The notes under the pieces are model-generated. The model ran no database searches, had not been told where the DNA came from, and was given only the letters and a program-made list of their open reading frames with translations. A stretch of 64,000 bases of DNA from JBALVT01 sp045110675 (lineage in GTDB: Bacteria; Pseudomonadota; Gammaproteobacteria; Pseudomonadales; Halieaceae), in the NCBI GenBank assembly GCA_045110675.1, contig JBGCGJ010000039.1, forward strand, positions 9,294 to 73,293, read 5' to 3'. Both the position numbers and the translations under genes were made by a program. Shown here piece after piece: positions 8,315 to 17,968 of this stretch. The first letter of the stretch is position 1. Every line of letters begins with the position of its first letter.

Positions 8315-9259
8315 ATGCGTTTGTTGATACGAATTGCCAGCTGGCTGTGCCTATTGTTATTACTGGCGGCGGTGTTGTCATACCTGTGGGTTCGCAGTGG
8401 TTTAGAACCTCTTGACGAGCAGGCTAGAGCGGACCTGGGTGGAAACTATCTAGCGACATCCTCAGGCGTACTATCCTACACCCTGCAAGGCTCTCCCGAT
8501 GCACCTCTGGTTGTTTTGGTACACGGTTTTAGCACACCCAAATTTGTCTGGGAGCAGATTACACCGGTCTTGCTGAGCTCGGGGTATCGAGTGTTGACCT
8601 ATGATCACTTGGGGCGCGGGTTCTCTGATCGACCTGATGTGGCCTACGATTCGGCCTTATACCAAAGCGAGATTGCGGGCCTGATCGAAGGTCTTGGTCT
8701 AGACACGCCAATGACGCTGGTCGGGTATTCCATGGGCGGTGCCAATGTGGTGGATTTCGCTGCATCTCATCCAGCACTTGTAGATAAGTTGATATTGATT
8801 GCGCCAGCCGGATATATGGCTGGCGCCGGCTCGGCTTCGCTTCTCAATGTGCCTGTGCTTGGTGAATGGTTGGCCACTGTGTTTGGTAAACAATACGTCT
8901 TGACGAGTATTCGGCAAGAGGTTGAAGCGGGCCTGGCACCCGCCGATATGCTGGAGAAGTTCGAGCAGCAAGCGAGTTTTGATGGTTATACCCGGGCGCT
9001 GCTTTCTACTTTGCGCCACTTCCCGATGGCCGATCAGGCGCACCGCTACAAAATCATCGGTCAGGCAGGTATTCCGGTCACCGCGATTTGGGGTACAGAG
9101 GATAAAGTCGTGCCCTTTACGGGAGCCGCGTTGATGAGCGAGGATGTACCTCTAGTGAACGTGGTACCCATTGAGCGTGGAACCCACAACATCACTTATG
9201 CGCGAGCGGAAGAGGTCGCCGCGCAAATTGTGTTGGCATTGGCCGATAAGCGCGAATGA
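8315..9259 (+). CDS. Membrane-anchored alpha/beta hydrolase
   Basis: 314 aa. A single N-terminal hydrophobic helix (residues 7-26, WLCLLLLLAAVLSYLWV) probably anchors the protein in the inner membrane facing the periplasm. The catalytic domain has oxyanion-hole HGFSTP, nucleophile elbow GYSMGG (Ser near 135), the acid in GTEDKVVPF and the histidine in GTHNITY, a complete Ser-Asp-His triad. Family members include esterases, lipases and dehalogenases; the substrate is not predictable. It lies 117 nt after the WD40 gene and 31 nt before the SulP gene on the same strand. Confidence 0.92.
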   Translation: MRLLIRIASWLCLLLLLAAVLSYLWVRSGLEPLDEQARADLGGNYLATSSGVLSYTLQGSPDAPLVVLVHGFSTPKFVWEQITPVLLSSGYRVLTYDHLGRGFSDRPDVAYDSALYQSEIAGLIEGLGLDTPMTLVGYSMGGANVVDFAASHPALVDKLILIAPAGYMAGAGSASLLNVPVLGEWLATVFGKQYVLTSIRQEVEAGLAPADMLEKFEQQASFDGYTRALLSTLRHFPMADQAHRYKIIGQAGIPVTAIWGTEDKVVPFTGAALMSEDVPLVNVVPIERGTHNITYARAEEVAAQIVLALADKRE

Positions 9260-9290
9260 TTACACGACACGCTTTCCAGAGGATTGATTG

Positions 9291-11015
9291 GTGCTACTAA
9301 AATTGTTTCCCGGCCTCGTGTGGTTGCAAAACTATCATCGGGGCACCTTCAGGAGCGATTTATTCTCCGGTATCACCATTGCAGCGATGCTGATTCCCCA
9401 GAGTATGGGTTATGCCGTCGTGGCGGGTTTGCCTGCCGAGTATGGTCTGTACGCCTGTATTTTTCCGCCCATTCTCTATGCACTGATGGGCACCTCCAAC
9501 AAAATCTCCATCGGTCCCGTGGCACTTGATTCCATTCTCATACTCTCCGGACTCAGTGCTCTGGCGGAACCGGGAAGCGATGATTATTTGCATCTGGCCA
9601 TAACGTTGACCTTGATGGTGGGTGTCATCCAGCTGTTTTTCGGCATGCTCAAATTTGGCTTTATCGCCAACTTCCTATCCAATCCGGTGATATTGGGTTA
9701 CACCAGTGCCGCCGCGATCATCATTATTGGCAGTCAGCTGGGAAATATTCTTGGTGTCGATTCCGATGGGGGCAATATTTTCCAGCAGGTGTTTGGTTTT
9801 GTGCAGCACCTTGGGAATTGGCACTGGCTTACCGTCGGTATTGGCATTGCCGGCCTGGCCTTCATGATTGTTCCCAAGACGTTTTTCCCGAATCTTCCAT
9901 TGGGCTTGATTCTTTTGCTGGTGGCCATGTTGTTTTCCGGACTTTTGAATGCTGCTGGCCACGGCGTTCAGGTGATTGCTTCTATACCCCAAGGATTGCC
10001 GACTCCGCACTTTCCCGGCATCTCCCTTGAGCAAATCATGTCGCTGATGCCAACCGCACTGACCGTGGCTTTGATGGGCTATGTGGGCAGCATGTCGATT
10101 TGTAAAGCTCAGGAAAAACCAACCGACACCATTAATGCCAAGCCTAACCAGGAATTGGTGGCCATGGGGGTCGCCAATTTTGTCGGTGCGTTTTTTAAGG
10201 CTTTTCCAGTATCCGCCAGTTTTTCCAGAAGCGCTGCCTTCGTCGAGTCGGGAGCGTTTACTCAAGTGTCCGCTGTGGTTTCTTCCATTGTTATCGTCAT
10301 CATTGTCTTGTTTTTAACTCCTGTGTTCACCAGCTACCCTTTGCCGAAGGCCATCCTGGCGGCGATAATTATTGTCTCGGTGATGGGCCTGTTTAAATAC
10401 TCGCAAATGAAAGCCCTGTACAAGCAGAGCAAGCTAGAGTTTCTGTTGATGCTGCTAACTTTCCTGCTCACGCTCACTATGGGGGTGCAGGAGGGTTTGA
10501 TCGCCGGTGTCGCTCTGTCGATCGCGAATGTGATTTACAATTCCGCCACACCGCATATGACTGAGTTAGGCGCTATTGCCGAGGGCAGATTGTTCCGCAA
10601 TGTGAATCGTTTTGAGCAGGTTATTGTTCGCGAAGATCTGCTCATTTTCCGCTTTGATGCGCCCTTGTATTTCGCCAATAAAGACTACTTCGTAGAGAAC
10701 CTCTATCGGTGGATGAAGAAAAGGGAGGCTGGAAAATTGAGCGCCATCATCTTTGATGCTGAGGCAGTCAACAGTGTCGACAGCAGCGCCATCCAGATGC
10801 TGGAAAAACTGATCGCTAATTTGCAGCAGCAGGGTATACGGCTGTATATCTCTAACGCCATTGGCCCGGTGCGGGACGCGCTGAGCAATTCCTGTTTGTG
10901 TGATTACATCTCTGACAACGCTATGTTTCCCACCATTCACGATGCGATCGAGCACATCGACCACGGAATCTGTGCCGACGCGGGCATTGCCTTGCAGACT
11001 AATTATCTTCGCTAA
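9291..11015 (+). CDS. SulP-family anion transporter with C-terminal STAS domain
   Basis: 574 aa from GTG 9291, which has AGAGGA seven bases upstream (TTG 9288 is only four away). The SulP core is visible, including AAMLIPQSMGYAVVAGLP in TM1-2 and PVSASFSRSAAFVESGA. A cytoplasmic STAS domain (about 440-560) contains the usual NSVDSSAIQMLEKL turn. SulP proteins move sulfate, bicarbonate or dicarboxylates, usually with Na+ or H+. No carbonic anhydrase or sulfate-assimilation gene is adjacent, so the substrate stays open. Confidence 0.94.
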   Translation: MLLKLFPGLVWLQNYHRGTFRSDLFSGITIAAMLIPQSMGYAVVAGLPAEYGLYACIFPPILYALMGTSNKISIGPVALDSILILSGLSALAEPGSDDYLHLAITLTLMVGVIQLFFGMLKFGFIANFLSNPVILGYTSAAAIIIIGSQLGNILGVDSDGGNIFQQVFGFVQHLGNWHWLTVGIGIAGLAFMIVPKTFFPNLPLGLILLLVAMLFSGLLNAAGHGVQVIASIPQGLPTPHFPGISLEQIMSLMPTALTVALMGYVGSMSICKAQEKPTDTINAKPNQELVAMGVANFVGAFFKAFPVSASFSRSAAFVESGAFTQVSAVVSSIVIVIIVLFLTPVFTSYPLPKAILAAIIIVSVMGLFKYSQMKALYKQSKLEFLLMLLTFLLTLTMGVQEGLIAGVALSIANVIYNSATPHMTELGAIAEGRLFRNVNRFEQVIVREDLLIFRFDAPLYFANKDYFVENLYRWMKKREAGKLSAIIFDAEAVNSVDSSAIQMLEKLIANLQQQGIRLYISNAIGPVRDALSNSCLCDYISDNAMFPTIHDAIEHIDHGICADAGIALQTNYLR

Positions 11016-11170
11016 AATCATCCTCGTCCAACGCATGTCCCATTTTGGGTATATAAATCAATTCTCTAAACCGTATCCTTAATAAAACACATGATGTTTC
11101 TCTGAGCATTAAAGCCGCCGCCGACAATCAAAAAAACCGGTAAAGAGCAGCTAGCGAAGAGACCACAAGG

Positions 11171-11716
11171 ATGAATGCCGCTATGAATCTCTCCCGCACC
11201 CTGACCGCTGCCGCTCTGGCTGCTGTCGTAAGCACACCCGTCTTCGCCGCTCCCAAGTTTGAAGGCTGTTACACACCCAAGAGTGGTTTTGCCACCACCT
11301 TGTGCACCAACACCAAAACCTGTGAATCGCAAACCGGAATTTTCCATTTTATTCTGCGCAATCCCGATGCGCCCCAGGGCGCCCGTAAACTCAAGTTGAG
11401 TGGGATATTGCGAGGAAGCCTCAGCGAGGGAACCAATTCCTGTGGTCTGGTCGATGCCGAACACCTGTTAACAGACAGAGACATGAGGGGCAGTATCAAA
11501 ACCGGCCCTGATGTTGCCTGTTTAAGTGGCGAGGGTGATTTTGTGAATACCTTGGGTATTACAGAGGTGATCAAAGTTGAGAGTGGAGAGGGCATTTACA
11601 GCAGGGTGATCCCCGGAGGCACCGTGACCCTTCGCGGAGAACTGGGTCTGAAGTCGGGGGTCAACCAGTTTGTGCTCGATGCCCAGGATGGTGACGAGGT
11701 TTGTTTTTCTTCCTAG
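11171..11716 (+). CDS. Secreted protein of unknown function
   Basis: 181 aa from ATG 11171 (an in-frame ATG at 11183 is possible). A clean Sec signal peptide ends at VSTPVFA|A near residue 27. The mature part has seven cysteines (for example FEGCYTP, TLCTNTKTCESQTG, NSCGLV, VACLSG, EVCFSS), probably disulfide-bonded in the periplasm, and a beta-rich composition. I do not recognise the family. It sits between the SulP gene (same strand) and the convergent START gene, with no operon partner. Confidence 0.75.
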   Translation: MNAAMNLSRTLTAAALAAVVSTPVFAAPKFEGCYTPKSGFATTLCTNTKTCESQTGIFHFILRNPDAPQGARKLKLSGILRGSLSEGTNSCGLVDAEHLLTDRDMRGSIKTGPDVACLSGEGDFVNTLGITEVIKVESGEGIYSRVIPGGTVTLRGELGLKSGVNQFVLDAQDGDEVCFSS

Positions 11717-11737
11717 GCCGGACTTCCCTAAAATTCC

Positions 11738-12373
11738 CTAACTCTCCGACAACTCCATCAACGACTTAACATCCTTAAGCGTTGATGAAGTCAGCTGCGG
11801 ATTGATCATCCCCGGTGAAAGCTTGCCCCTAAGATCAGTGTGCATCACCCAGGTGAACTCTACGAGTTCGTCTCCGGTGGCAACCACCGAGTAATGCCCA
11901 TTCGATTCAGCTCGCACGTAATCTTGTTCTGGATGACTACCAGAGGAGGTTTTCAGGTTCACTGTCACCGATTTCGCTTCAGTGTTCGTCTCCGCCACTG
12001 AGTGCATCACCAGGTCGCGATCTGATATTGGCCACGGTAAATCCAGCACCATGTAAATGTAGCGTTCCTGGTCCGATACAGCTTTGACGATTTCCGATGA
12101 TTTGCACATCGCTCTCCATTCGCTGCAGCCATTGCCATCGCCCAAAACCTCCAGCACTTTTTCCATGGGTGCTTTGATAGTGGCCGTCACCTTCACCGCA
12201 AGAAATGGCGACCCCTCCACTTCGCTTGTATACAACGCTATTCGATCTCCCTCTTTGTCTAATGTCCATTCGGGGGCTTCCAGCGCCACCGCTGAAACTG
12301 AGAAGCAGATAGCCGCTAAGGTGACTGAAGCGATTTGGGATACTCGAGTACATGCGTTGACCAGGATGAGCAT
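11738..12373 (-). CDS. Exported START-domain lipid-binding-like protein
   Basis: 211 aa from ATG 12373, which has GAAAGG about 7 nt upstream. The open frame continues to 12439 but the shorter start puts the signal peptide (VNACTRVSQIASVTLAAICF, cleaved near VAL-EAP) at the N-terminus. The remainder is a START/polyketide-cyclase-like fold, with PMEKVLEVLGDGNGCSEW, LDLPWPISDRDLVMHS and the C-terminal helix. Bacterial homologues are periplasmic and of unknown ligand. Convergent with the preceding gene and divergent from the RND pump. Confidence 0.88.
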   Translation of the reverse strand: MLILVNACTRVSQIASVTLAAICFSVSAVALEAPEWTLDKEGDRIALYTSEVEGSPFLAVKVTATIKAPMEKVLEVLGDGNGCSEWRAMCKSSEIVKAVSDQERYIYMVLDLPWPISDRDLVMHSVAETNTEAKSVTVNLKTSSGSHPEQDYVRAESNGHYSVVATGDELVEFTWVMHTDLRGKLSPGMINPQLTSSTLKDVKSLMELSES

Positions 12374-12616
12374 AATGAACCTTTCGGATGTTTCGTTTAT
12401 CGAGGCGCTATCATCGCACCACTGTGGCAATGCAGACAAGCAGTGTCAGTTTTCCTGCTTCCGTCCCCCTGGATCAGCTGCTGTGATTGCGGTCGAAATC
12501 CAATGCGCCTTTTTTGCCGTATAAAAGCCTGTAATGGGAGCGTTTAGCAGCTGTTATTCCTCCTGGGTAGCCACTATAATTGGCAGGTGTAATCTCCATC
12601 TCTGCGGTAACTTTTA

Positions 12617-13726
12617 ATGCGTAAAAACCTGATAACGGCGTCTTTGATCGCTGTCGCTCTTTTGTTGTGGCTGTTCACCGGCTTGATCTTCAATGATTCC
12701 GAAGGGGAAGCCACTCCAGCTATCTCCGAACAACAACGTGTTGCCAAGCCTGAGGCTGAGCAAAAGTCCGTTACCGTGCGCGCGAGGGTGTCTCGGGCCG
12801 AAAAACGTCCTCGAATTCTGGTTTTACGGGGTAGAACCCAAAGCAAGCGCAGTGTCGAAGTGAAGGCGGAAATTGCCGGCAATGTGGTCGAGCGGGTGGC
12901 GGAACGCGGAGACCGTGTCAAAGCCGGTGACGTCTTGTGCCAATTGGCAATTGATGACCGCCAAGTCTCCGTTGCCGAAGCCAAGGCAGCTCTGAAGGAT
13001 GCCGAAATTGAATACCAGGGTACGCTCAAGCTGAAACAACAGGGGTTGCAGTCCGATACTGCTATAGCCAGGGCTCAAGCTAAGTTGGAATCGGCCAAAG
13101 CTCAATTGCGGCGCCAGAATTTGAATTTAAAACGTGTGCGTATCGTGGCGCCTTTTGACGGTGTTATTGAGAACTTGCCGATGAACGTCGGGGATTACGC
13201 AACACCTGGGGCAGTCTGCGCTACTTTAATCGACCTCGACCCGATGTTGGTCAGCGCCGATGTTACCGAGGCGGAAGTGGATAACATGGCGGTGGGAAAC
13301 CTCGTCAGCGGCATGACCAGCACCGGCTCTGAGATAGAGGGAACACTCACATTTATTGGCAAACAAAGTGACCCCCTTACACGCACCTATCCCATCGAAA
13401 TTACGGTTGAGAACAAGGATTACCGTCTTCGCTCGGGTCTCACAACCACAGCCCGAATCAAGTTGGACGAGGTCAATGCGCACAGAGTTTCTCCCGCCTT
13501 GTTTACACTAAACGATGACGGCGATTTTGGCTTACGAACAATCGACGATAACAACGTCGTGGTATTTTTCGAAACTGTCATCATTGAAGATTCGCCCGAT
13601 GGCGTGTGGGTGACAGGCCTACCCGATCCCGTCAACCTGATTACCGTGGGCCAGGAGTTTGTGCTCACCGGTCAGACTGTCATTCCAGTATATCCTGAAG
13701 TTTCCGTTACAGAGGCAGACCAGTAG
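12617..13726 (+). CDS. RND efflux periplasmic adaptor (membrane fusion protein)
   Basis: 369 aa. N-terminal membrane anchor (residues 4-24), then the lipoyl-like half VEVKAEIAGNVVERVAERGDRVKAGD-type region, a short alpha-hairpin (about 110-165) and the second lipoyl half with RIVAPFDGVIENLPMNVGDYA. Beta-barrel and membrane-proximal domains follow. Its stop overlaps the permease start by one base (TAGTG), so the two are translationally coupled. No outer-membrane channel gene follows; the pair probably borrows a TolC-type protein from elsewhere (inference). Confidence 0.94.
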   Translation: MRKNLITASLIAVALLLWLFTGLIFNDSEGEATPAISEQQRVAKPEAEQKSVTVRARVSRAEKRPRILVLRGRTQSKRSVEVKAEIAGNVVERVAERGDRVKAGDVLCQLAIDDRQVSVAEAKAALKDAEIEYQGTLKLKQQGLQSDTAIARAQAKLESAKAQLRRQNLNLKRVRIVAPFDGVIENLPMNVGDYATPGAVCATLIDLDPMLVSADVTEAEVDNMAVGNLVSGMTSTGSEIEGTLTFIGKQSDPLTRTYPIEITVENKDYRLRSGLTTTARIKLDEVNAHRVSPALFTLNDDGDFGLRTIDDNNVVVFFETVIIEDSPDGVWVTGLPDPVNLITVGQEFVLTGQTVIPVYPEVSVTEADQ

Positions 13727-16700
13727 TGGTTACCTCCTTTATAGATGCGGCCATATCCCGTACCCGGACCACCCTGCTATTGATGGTAGTGGTTGTATTG
13801 TGTGGCATGTTGTCTCGCGCTGTTTTGCCGATCGCCAATGACCCGCATATTGAACTGCCTCTATTCATTGTAGGCATCGTTCACGAAGGTATCTCGCCCG
13901 AAGACTCAGAACGTCTGCTCATTCAACCCATGGAAATCGAGTTGCGCAAGATAGAGGGTGTTGTGGAGCTCACGGCAAACGCCTCAGAGGGCGGCGCCAA
14001 CTTGTTTGTCGAATTTGATGTGAAAAACGACCTCAATGAAGCGCTGGCTGACGTGCGGGAAGCAGTAGATCGCGCCAAAGCGGAAATACCCAGCACGGCG
14101 GAGGAGCCTTATGTCCGTGAGTTATCAGTGGATGATTTCCCGATTGTGCAAATCAACCTGATCGGTGAGGGTGTCGATGAGCGCAGCGTTTACGAAGCGG
14201 CGATCAGACTGAGGGACAATATCGAGTCTATAAGCGACGTACTCGCTGCTGAGATCCAGGGGAACCGCGAAGAGTTACTCGAGGTAGTCATCGATACCGA
14301 AGCGCTGCAGGCCTATCAAATTTCCAGCGAAGAGCTTATCAATACGCTGCGACGAAACAACCGCTTGATACCGGCCGGCAGTATCGATACGGGTAAGGGA
14401 CGCTTCTCGGTAAAAATCCCCTCGGTTGTCGAGGAAGCCGGTGATCTTAGTGGGCTCCCAATTCGAACATTGGGCGATACGGTTGTTACCCTGGAAGATG
14501 TGGCGACGGTTCGTCGAACCTTTAAAGACCGAACCAGTTATGCACGCTTCAATGGCCGCCAAACCATCTCGATCGCAGTGACAAAACGAAGTAACGCGAA
14601 CGTTGTTGATACCGCGAATCGCGTTATAGAGTTGGTTGATTCAGCGCGACCACGCATGCCCGCCGGCATTGAGGTTATCGTGTCGCAAAACCAGTCTGAG
14701 TTTGCCGCTCTTCAAGTCACTGAGCTGCAGGGCAACATTGTCACCGCCCTGGCGTTGGTGATGGTATTGGTTGTCGCAGCCATGGGCTTTAGAAGCGGAG
14801 TCATCGTCGGGTTGGGTATTCCGGTCTCTTTATTGTTCTCCGTCACCATCGTTTATTTACTCGGCTACACCTTCAATTTTATGGTGATGTTTGGAATGCT
14901 GTTGGGCTTGGGTATGTTGATCGACGGCGCCATCGTGGTCACCGAATACGCCGATCGCAAGATGTCCGATGGAATGGATCATCGCTCGGCATACTCCCAG
15001 GCCGTGAAACGTATGTTCTGGCCTGTGACGGCTTCAACGGCGACGACGCTGGCAGCCTTTGCGCCACTGATTTTTTGGCCGGGTGTATCGGGCCAATTCA
15101 TGCGCTATCTGCCTGTAACCGTTTTCACGGTATTGTTAGGTTCGCTTTTGTACGCTCTGTTCTTCGGGCCTGTGCTCGGTACCCTCTTTGGGAAGCCCAC
15201 CAGGCACAGCCAAAAAACCGTCGAAATGACTCACCTGCTAGAGACGGGTGATCCAACCCAATTACCCAATGTGACCGGGCGGTTTGCGCGTTTTCTTGAA
15301 GGTGTGTGCGGCAATCCTATCCGCACCTTGGGGATTATCTTTTTTGCGCTCTTTTCCATTTTTTGGGCCTACGGTAAGTTCGGTGCCGGCAGTATTTTCT
15401 TTTCCAATGCAGAGGCACAGTATTTTCAAGTGTCTGTACTGGGCAGGGGAAATTTTTCTGCGGATGAAGTCAACGACCTGGTGTTGGAGGTAGAGCGCGA
15501 GATACTGCAAGTTGAAGGAATCCGCTCGGTCAATGCGCGGACCATTTTGCCCGGTGGCAATAGCTCCGGTGGCGGTTTTCAAAGTAGCTCATCGGACCGT
15601 ATTGGTTCTATCTTTCTCGAATTACTAGCCGAAAGTGACCGGGACATGAAGGCCGACGATATTGAACTTGAGATCAGAGAGCGTTCAGCACGTTTACCGG
15701 GTATTTCGGTAGAAATATTGGCGATGGAGCAGGGCCCTCCCGTGGGGAAACCCATTCAGATCGAACTGGCTTCCCGGGATCGCACGCTGCTGGAACCGGC
15801 GATGGCGCGAATACGCAGCTATATGGATAGCTTGCCAGAACTGGTTTACATCGATGATACCGCTGCCTTGCCAACGATAGAATGGCGCATTCAAGTGGAC
15901 AGGGCCCAGGCTGCCATTTACGGCGCAGACGTTTCCTCCGCAGGTATCGCCGTTCAATTGGTCACCAATGGCGTAAAAATAGGTGAGTATCGTCCGGATG
16001 GTGCCGACGATGCGGTTGATATCCGGGTGCGTTATCCCGAGCATGAACGTGGTATCAAGGCGCTCGATAAGTTGCGTCTGAGTACAGAGCAGGGGCTAGT
16101 ACCCATGTCCAACTTCGTGCGAATGACACCCTCACCGGGTGTGGATACCTTTCAGCGCATCGATACGATTCCTGTCGAACGAATTCGTGCTGACGTGGTG
16201 GCGGGAGTTTTGGCTGACACCATGGTCAAGCAAATCGATGAGTGGTTGTCGACGCAGGAGTTTGACCCCAACTTGGAAGTGCGTTTTCGGGGAGCCAATG
16301 AAGAGCAGGCGGAATCTATGGATTTTGTGGGCGTGGCATTTTCCCTGTCGCTTATACTGATGTTTGTCTTACTGGTGACTCAGTTTAATAGTTTCTATCA
16401 GAGTGCACTCATATTGCTGTCCGTCACCATGTCGACCGCCGGAGTGCTATTAGGGCTTTTGATTCTAGACAATCCCTTCAGCGCTTTGCTGACGGGCGTG
16501 GGGGTGGTCGCCCTGGCAGGCATTGTTGTGAACAACAATATAGTACTGATTGACACCTTTAACCGTTTGCGCACATTGAACCCGGAGTTGGATATTCGTT
16601 CGGTCATTGTTCGAGCCACCGCTCGACGGCTTCGGCCGGTTATGCTGACCACTGTGACCACGGTGTTCGGTTTGTTGCCCTTGGCTGCGGGACTTTCGAT

Positions 16701-16887
16701 CGATTTCATTAATCGCACCATCACCGCGAATGGGCAGATGGCCATGTTTTGGTCTCCTCTTTCCCAGGCGATTGTGTTTGGGCTATCTTTTGCCACTATA
16801 TTGACGCTGATCGCTACGCCCGCTTTGCTGGCACTGCCCACCGCATTGCGGGAAAAATTTGCCCGCCTGCGCGCAAAGAATACCTGA
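13726..16887 (+). CDS. RND efflux permease (HAE-1-like)
   Basis: 1053 aa, full length for the AcrB-type superfamily: 12 membrane helices in two repeats with two large periplasmic loops (about 35-340 and 555-870). The GTG start lies inside the upstream stop. TM4 reads MLIDGAIVVTEYADR: one proton-relay Asp (about residue 400) is present but the neighbouring position, Asp in classic HAE-1 pumps, is Gly. TM10-11 has VVALAGIVVNNNIVLIDTFN, the usual helix. Exports hydrophobic compounds by proton antiport together with the adaptor encoded just upstream; substrates unknown. Confidence 0.95.
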   Translation: MVTSFIDAAISRTRTTLLLMVVVVLCGMLSRAVLPIANDPHIELPLFIVGIVHEGISPEDSERLLIQPMEIELRKIEGVVELTANASEGGANLFVEFDVKNDLNEALADVREAVDRAKAEIPSTAEEPYVRELSVDDFPIVQINLIGEGVDERSVYEAAIRLRDNIESISDVLAAEIQGNREELLEVVIDTEALQAYQISSEELINTLRRNNRLIPAGSIDTGKGRFSVKIPSVVEEAGDLSGLPIRTLGDTVVTLEDVATVRRTFKDRTSYARFNGRQTISIAVTKRSNANVVDTANRVIELVDSARPRMPAGIEVIVSQNQSEFAALQVTELQGNIVTALALVMVLVVAAMGFRSGVIVGLGIPVSLLFSVTIVYLLGYTFNFMVMFGMLLGLGMLIDGAIVVTEYADRKMSDGMDHRSAYSQAVKRMFWPVTASTATTLAAFAPLIFWPGVSGQFMRYLPVTVFTVLLGSLLYALFFGPVLGTLFGKPTRHSQKTVEMTHLLETGDPTQLPNVTGRFARFLEGVCGNPIRTLGIIFFALFSIFWAYGKFGAGSIFFSNAEAQYFQVSVLGRGNFSADEVNDLVLEVEREILQVEGIRSVNARTILPGGNSSGGGFQSSSSDRIGSIFLELLAESDRDMKADDIELEIRERSARLPGISVEILAMEQGPPVGKPIQIELASRDRTLLEPAMARIRSYMDSLPELVYIDDTAALPTIEWRIQVDRAQAAIYGADVSSAGIAVQLVTNGVKIGEYRPDGADDAVDIRVRYPEHERGIKALDKLRLSTEQGLVPMSNFVRMTPSPGVDTFQRIDTIPVERIRADVVAGVLADTMVKQIDEWLSTQEFDPNLEVRFRGANEEQAESMDFVGVAFSLSLILMFVLLVTQFNSFYQSALILLSVTMSTAGVLLGLLILDNPFSALLTGVGVVALAGIVVNNNIVLIDTFNRLRTLNPELDIRSVIVRATARRLRPVMLTTVTTVFGLLPLAAGLSIDFINRTITANGQMAMFWSPLSQAIVFGLSFATILTLIATPALLALPTALREKFARLRAKNT

Positions 16888-16925
16888 AGCGTTTAACCCT
16901 CGGCCTGAAGGTCTCAGAGATCCCT

Positions 16926-17567
16926 TCAGCTGGGGCCAAAATCATACTGGCCGCCTTTTTCCAGTGCTTTTTGATAGGCGGGTCTGGCCTGTAAACGATC
17001 GCGAAACTTCACCAGGTTTTCGAGGGAATCCATCGGCGTCATTAGGGGCGCGATCTCCGCTACGAAAGAAAGCTGGATGTCGGCGCCTGAAAAAGTGTTG
17101 TCCACGAACCAGTCGTTGCCTTCAAGCGCTGAATTCATATAGCCCAGATGACGATTTAGCTCGTCGGTAATTCTCGGCTGCAGCGCTTCGCCACCATCGG
17201 GCAATCTACCCGTATACATACGCATCATCAGTGGCAGCATGACACTGCCTTCCGAGTAGTGCAGCCATTGCAAGTAGCTTTCGTGTGAAGGTGTATTTTC
17301 GGCGGGTCGCAGGCGTCCATCACCGTGGATTCGCAATAGGTAATCGACTATGGCGCCAGACTCCATAATGGTATTTTCCCCATCCGTGATTACGGGAGAT
17401 TTTCCCAGCGGATGAATCGCCTCTAATTCCGGTGGCGCCAGATTAGTTTCAGGGTCTCGCTTGTAATGTTCGATGTTGTAGTCCAGTCCGAGTTCTTCGA
17501 GTAACCAAAGAATGCGTTGAGAGCGAGAGTTGTTCAGGTGATGTACGGTAAGCATGTTCGATTTCAT
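16926..17567 (-). CDS. Glutathione S-transferase family protein
   Basis: 213 aa from ATG 17567; ATG 17555 (MLTVHHL) is the better fit to an AGGA placed about 10 nt before it. N-terminal thioredoxin-like domain with NNSRSQRILWLLEELGL, the cis-Pro loop GKSPVITDG and the ES pair in IMESGAIVDYLL. Helical C-terminal domain with FSGADIQLSFVAEIA. It resembles the GST subgroup with Ser in the active-site turn. Convergent with the RND pump; a 7-bp hairpin (16905-16929) straddles its stop codon and could act as a weak terminator. Confidence 0.9.
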   Translation of the reverse strand: MKSNMLTVHHLNNSRSQRILWLLEELGLDYNIEHYKRDPETNLAPPELEAIHPLGKSPVITDGENTIMESGAIVDYLLRIHGDGRLRPAENTPSHESYLQWLHYSEGSVMLPLMMRMYTGRLPDGGEALQPRITDELNRHLGYMNSALEGNDWFVDNTFSGADIQLSFVAEIAPLMTPMDSLENLVKFRDRLQARPAYQKALEKGGQYDFGPS

Positions 17568-17634
17568 CCTAGATTTTGGAGTGGCAGATTAGCATAGAAT
17601 TTATTTGGTTTTCCTGTGCAGGGTCAAACTGCAT

Positions 17635-17931
17635 TTATGCTAAACGATCATAGGTGAGTATTTTGAAAGTAACACCTTCACTTTGAAACAATTCAGCGTG
17701 GGTACTCATCAGCGAAGCCCAGTCATCACTCCTCATACAGTTTTCGTGATCGGCTCCCGTCTCCCATTCCCAGTACATCATGGTTTCGTTTGCATCCACA
17801 GATTGATGGAACGCCACTGACAGAAACCCAGGCTGGGTTTTGGCGATGGGAATCATGCTCAAGCCGACAGCATGCATCTCTTCCCGCAGTGCTGATGGAA
17901 AGCCTACCGTTGAAATCGCGACAAAGCTCAT
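17635..17931 (-). CDS. Small ABM-like (dimeric alpha/beta barrel) protein
   Basis: 98 aa. The pattern beta-alpha-beta-beta-alpha-beta with TQPGFLSVAFHQSVDANE and YWEWETGADHENCM matches the antibiotic biosynthesis monooxygenase (ABM) fold. Homologues either degrade heme, oxidise quinols or have no known activity. No heme or quinone gene is nearby. Single gene on the minus strand between a GST and a metallopeptidase-like gene. Confidence 0.75.
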   Translation of the reverse strand: MSFVAISTVGFPSALREEMHAVGLSMIPIAKTQPGFLSVAFHQSVDANETMMYWEWETGADHENCMRSDDWASLMSTHAELFQSEGVTFKILTYDRLA

Positions 17932-17968
17932 ATTCCTACTCCTCGAAGGGTTGGAGCCCTAAGCTTAG

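Noticed and set aside
16905..16929. Bidirectional terminator between the RND and GST genes
   Set aside because: A 7-bp CTGAAGG/CCTTCAG hairpin is present but has no T run on either side and lies over the GST stop.
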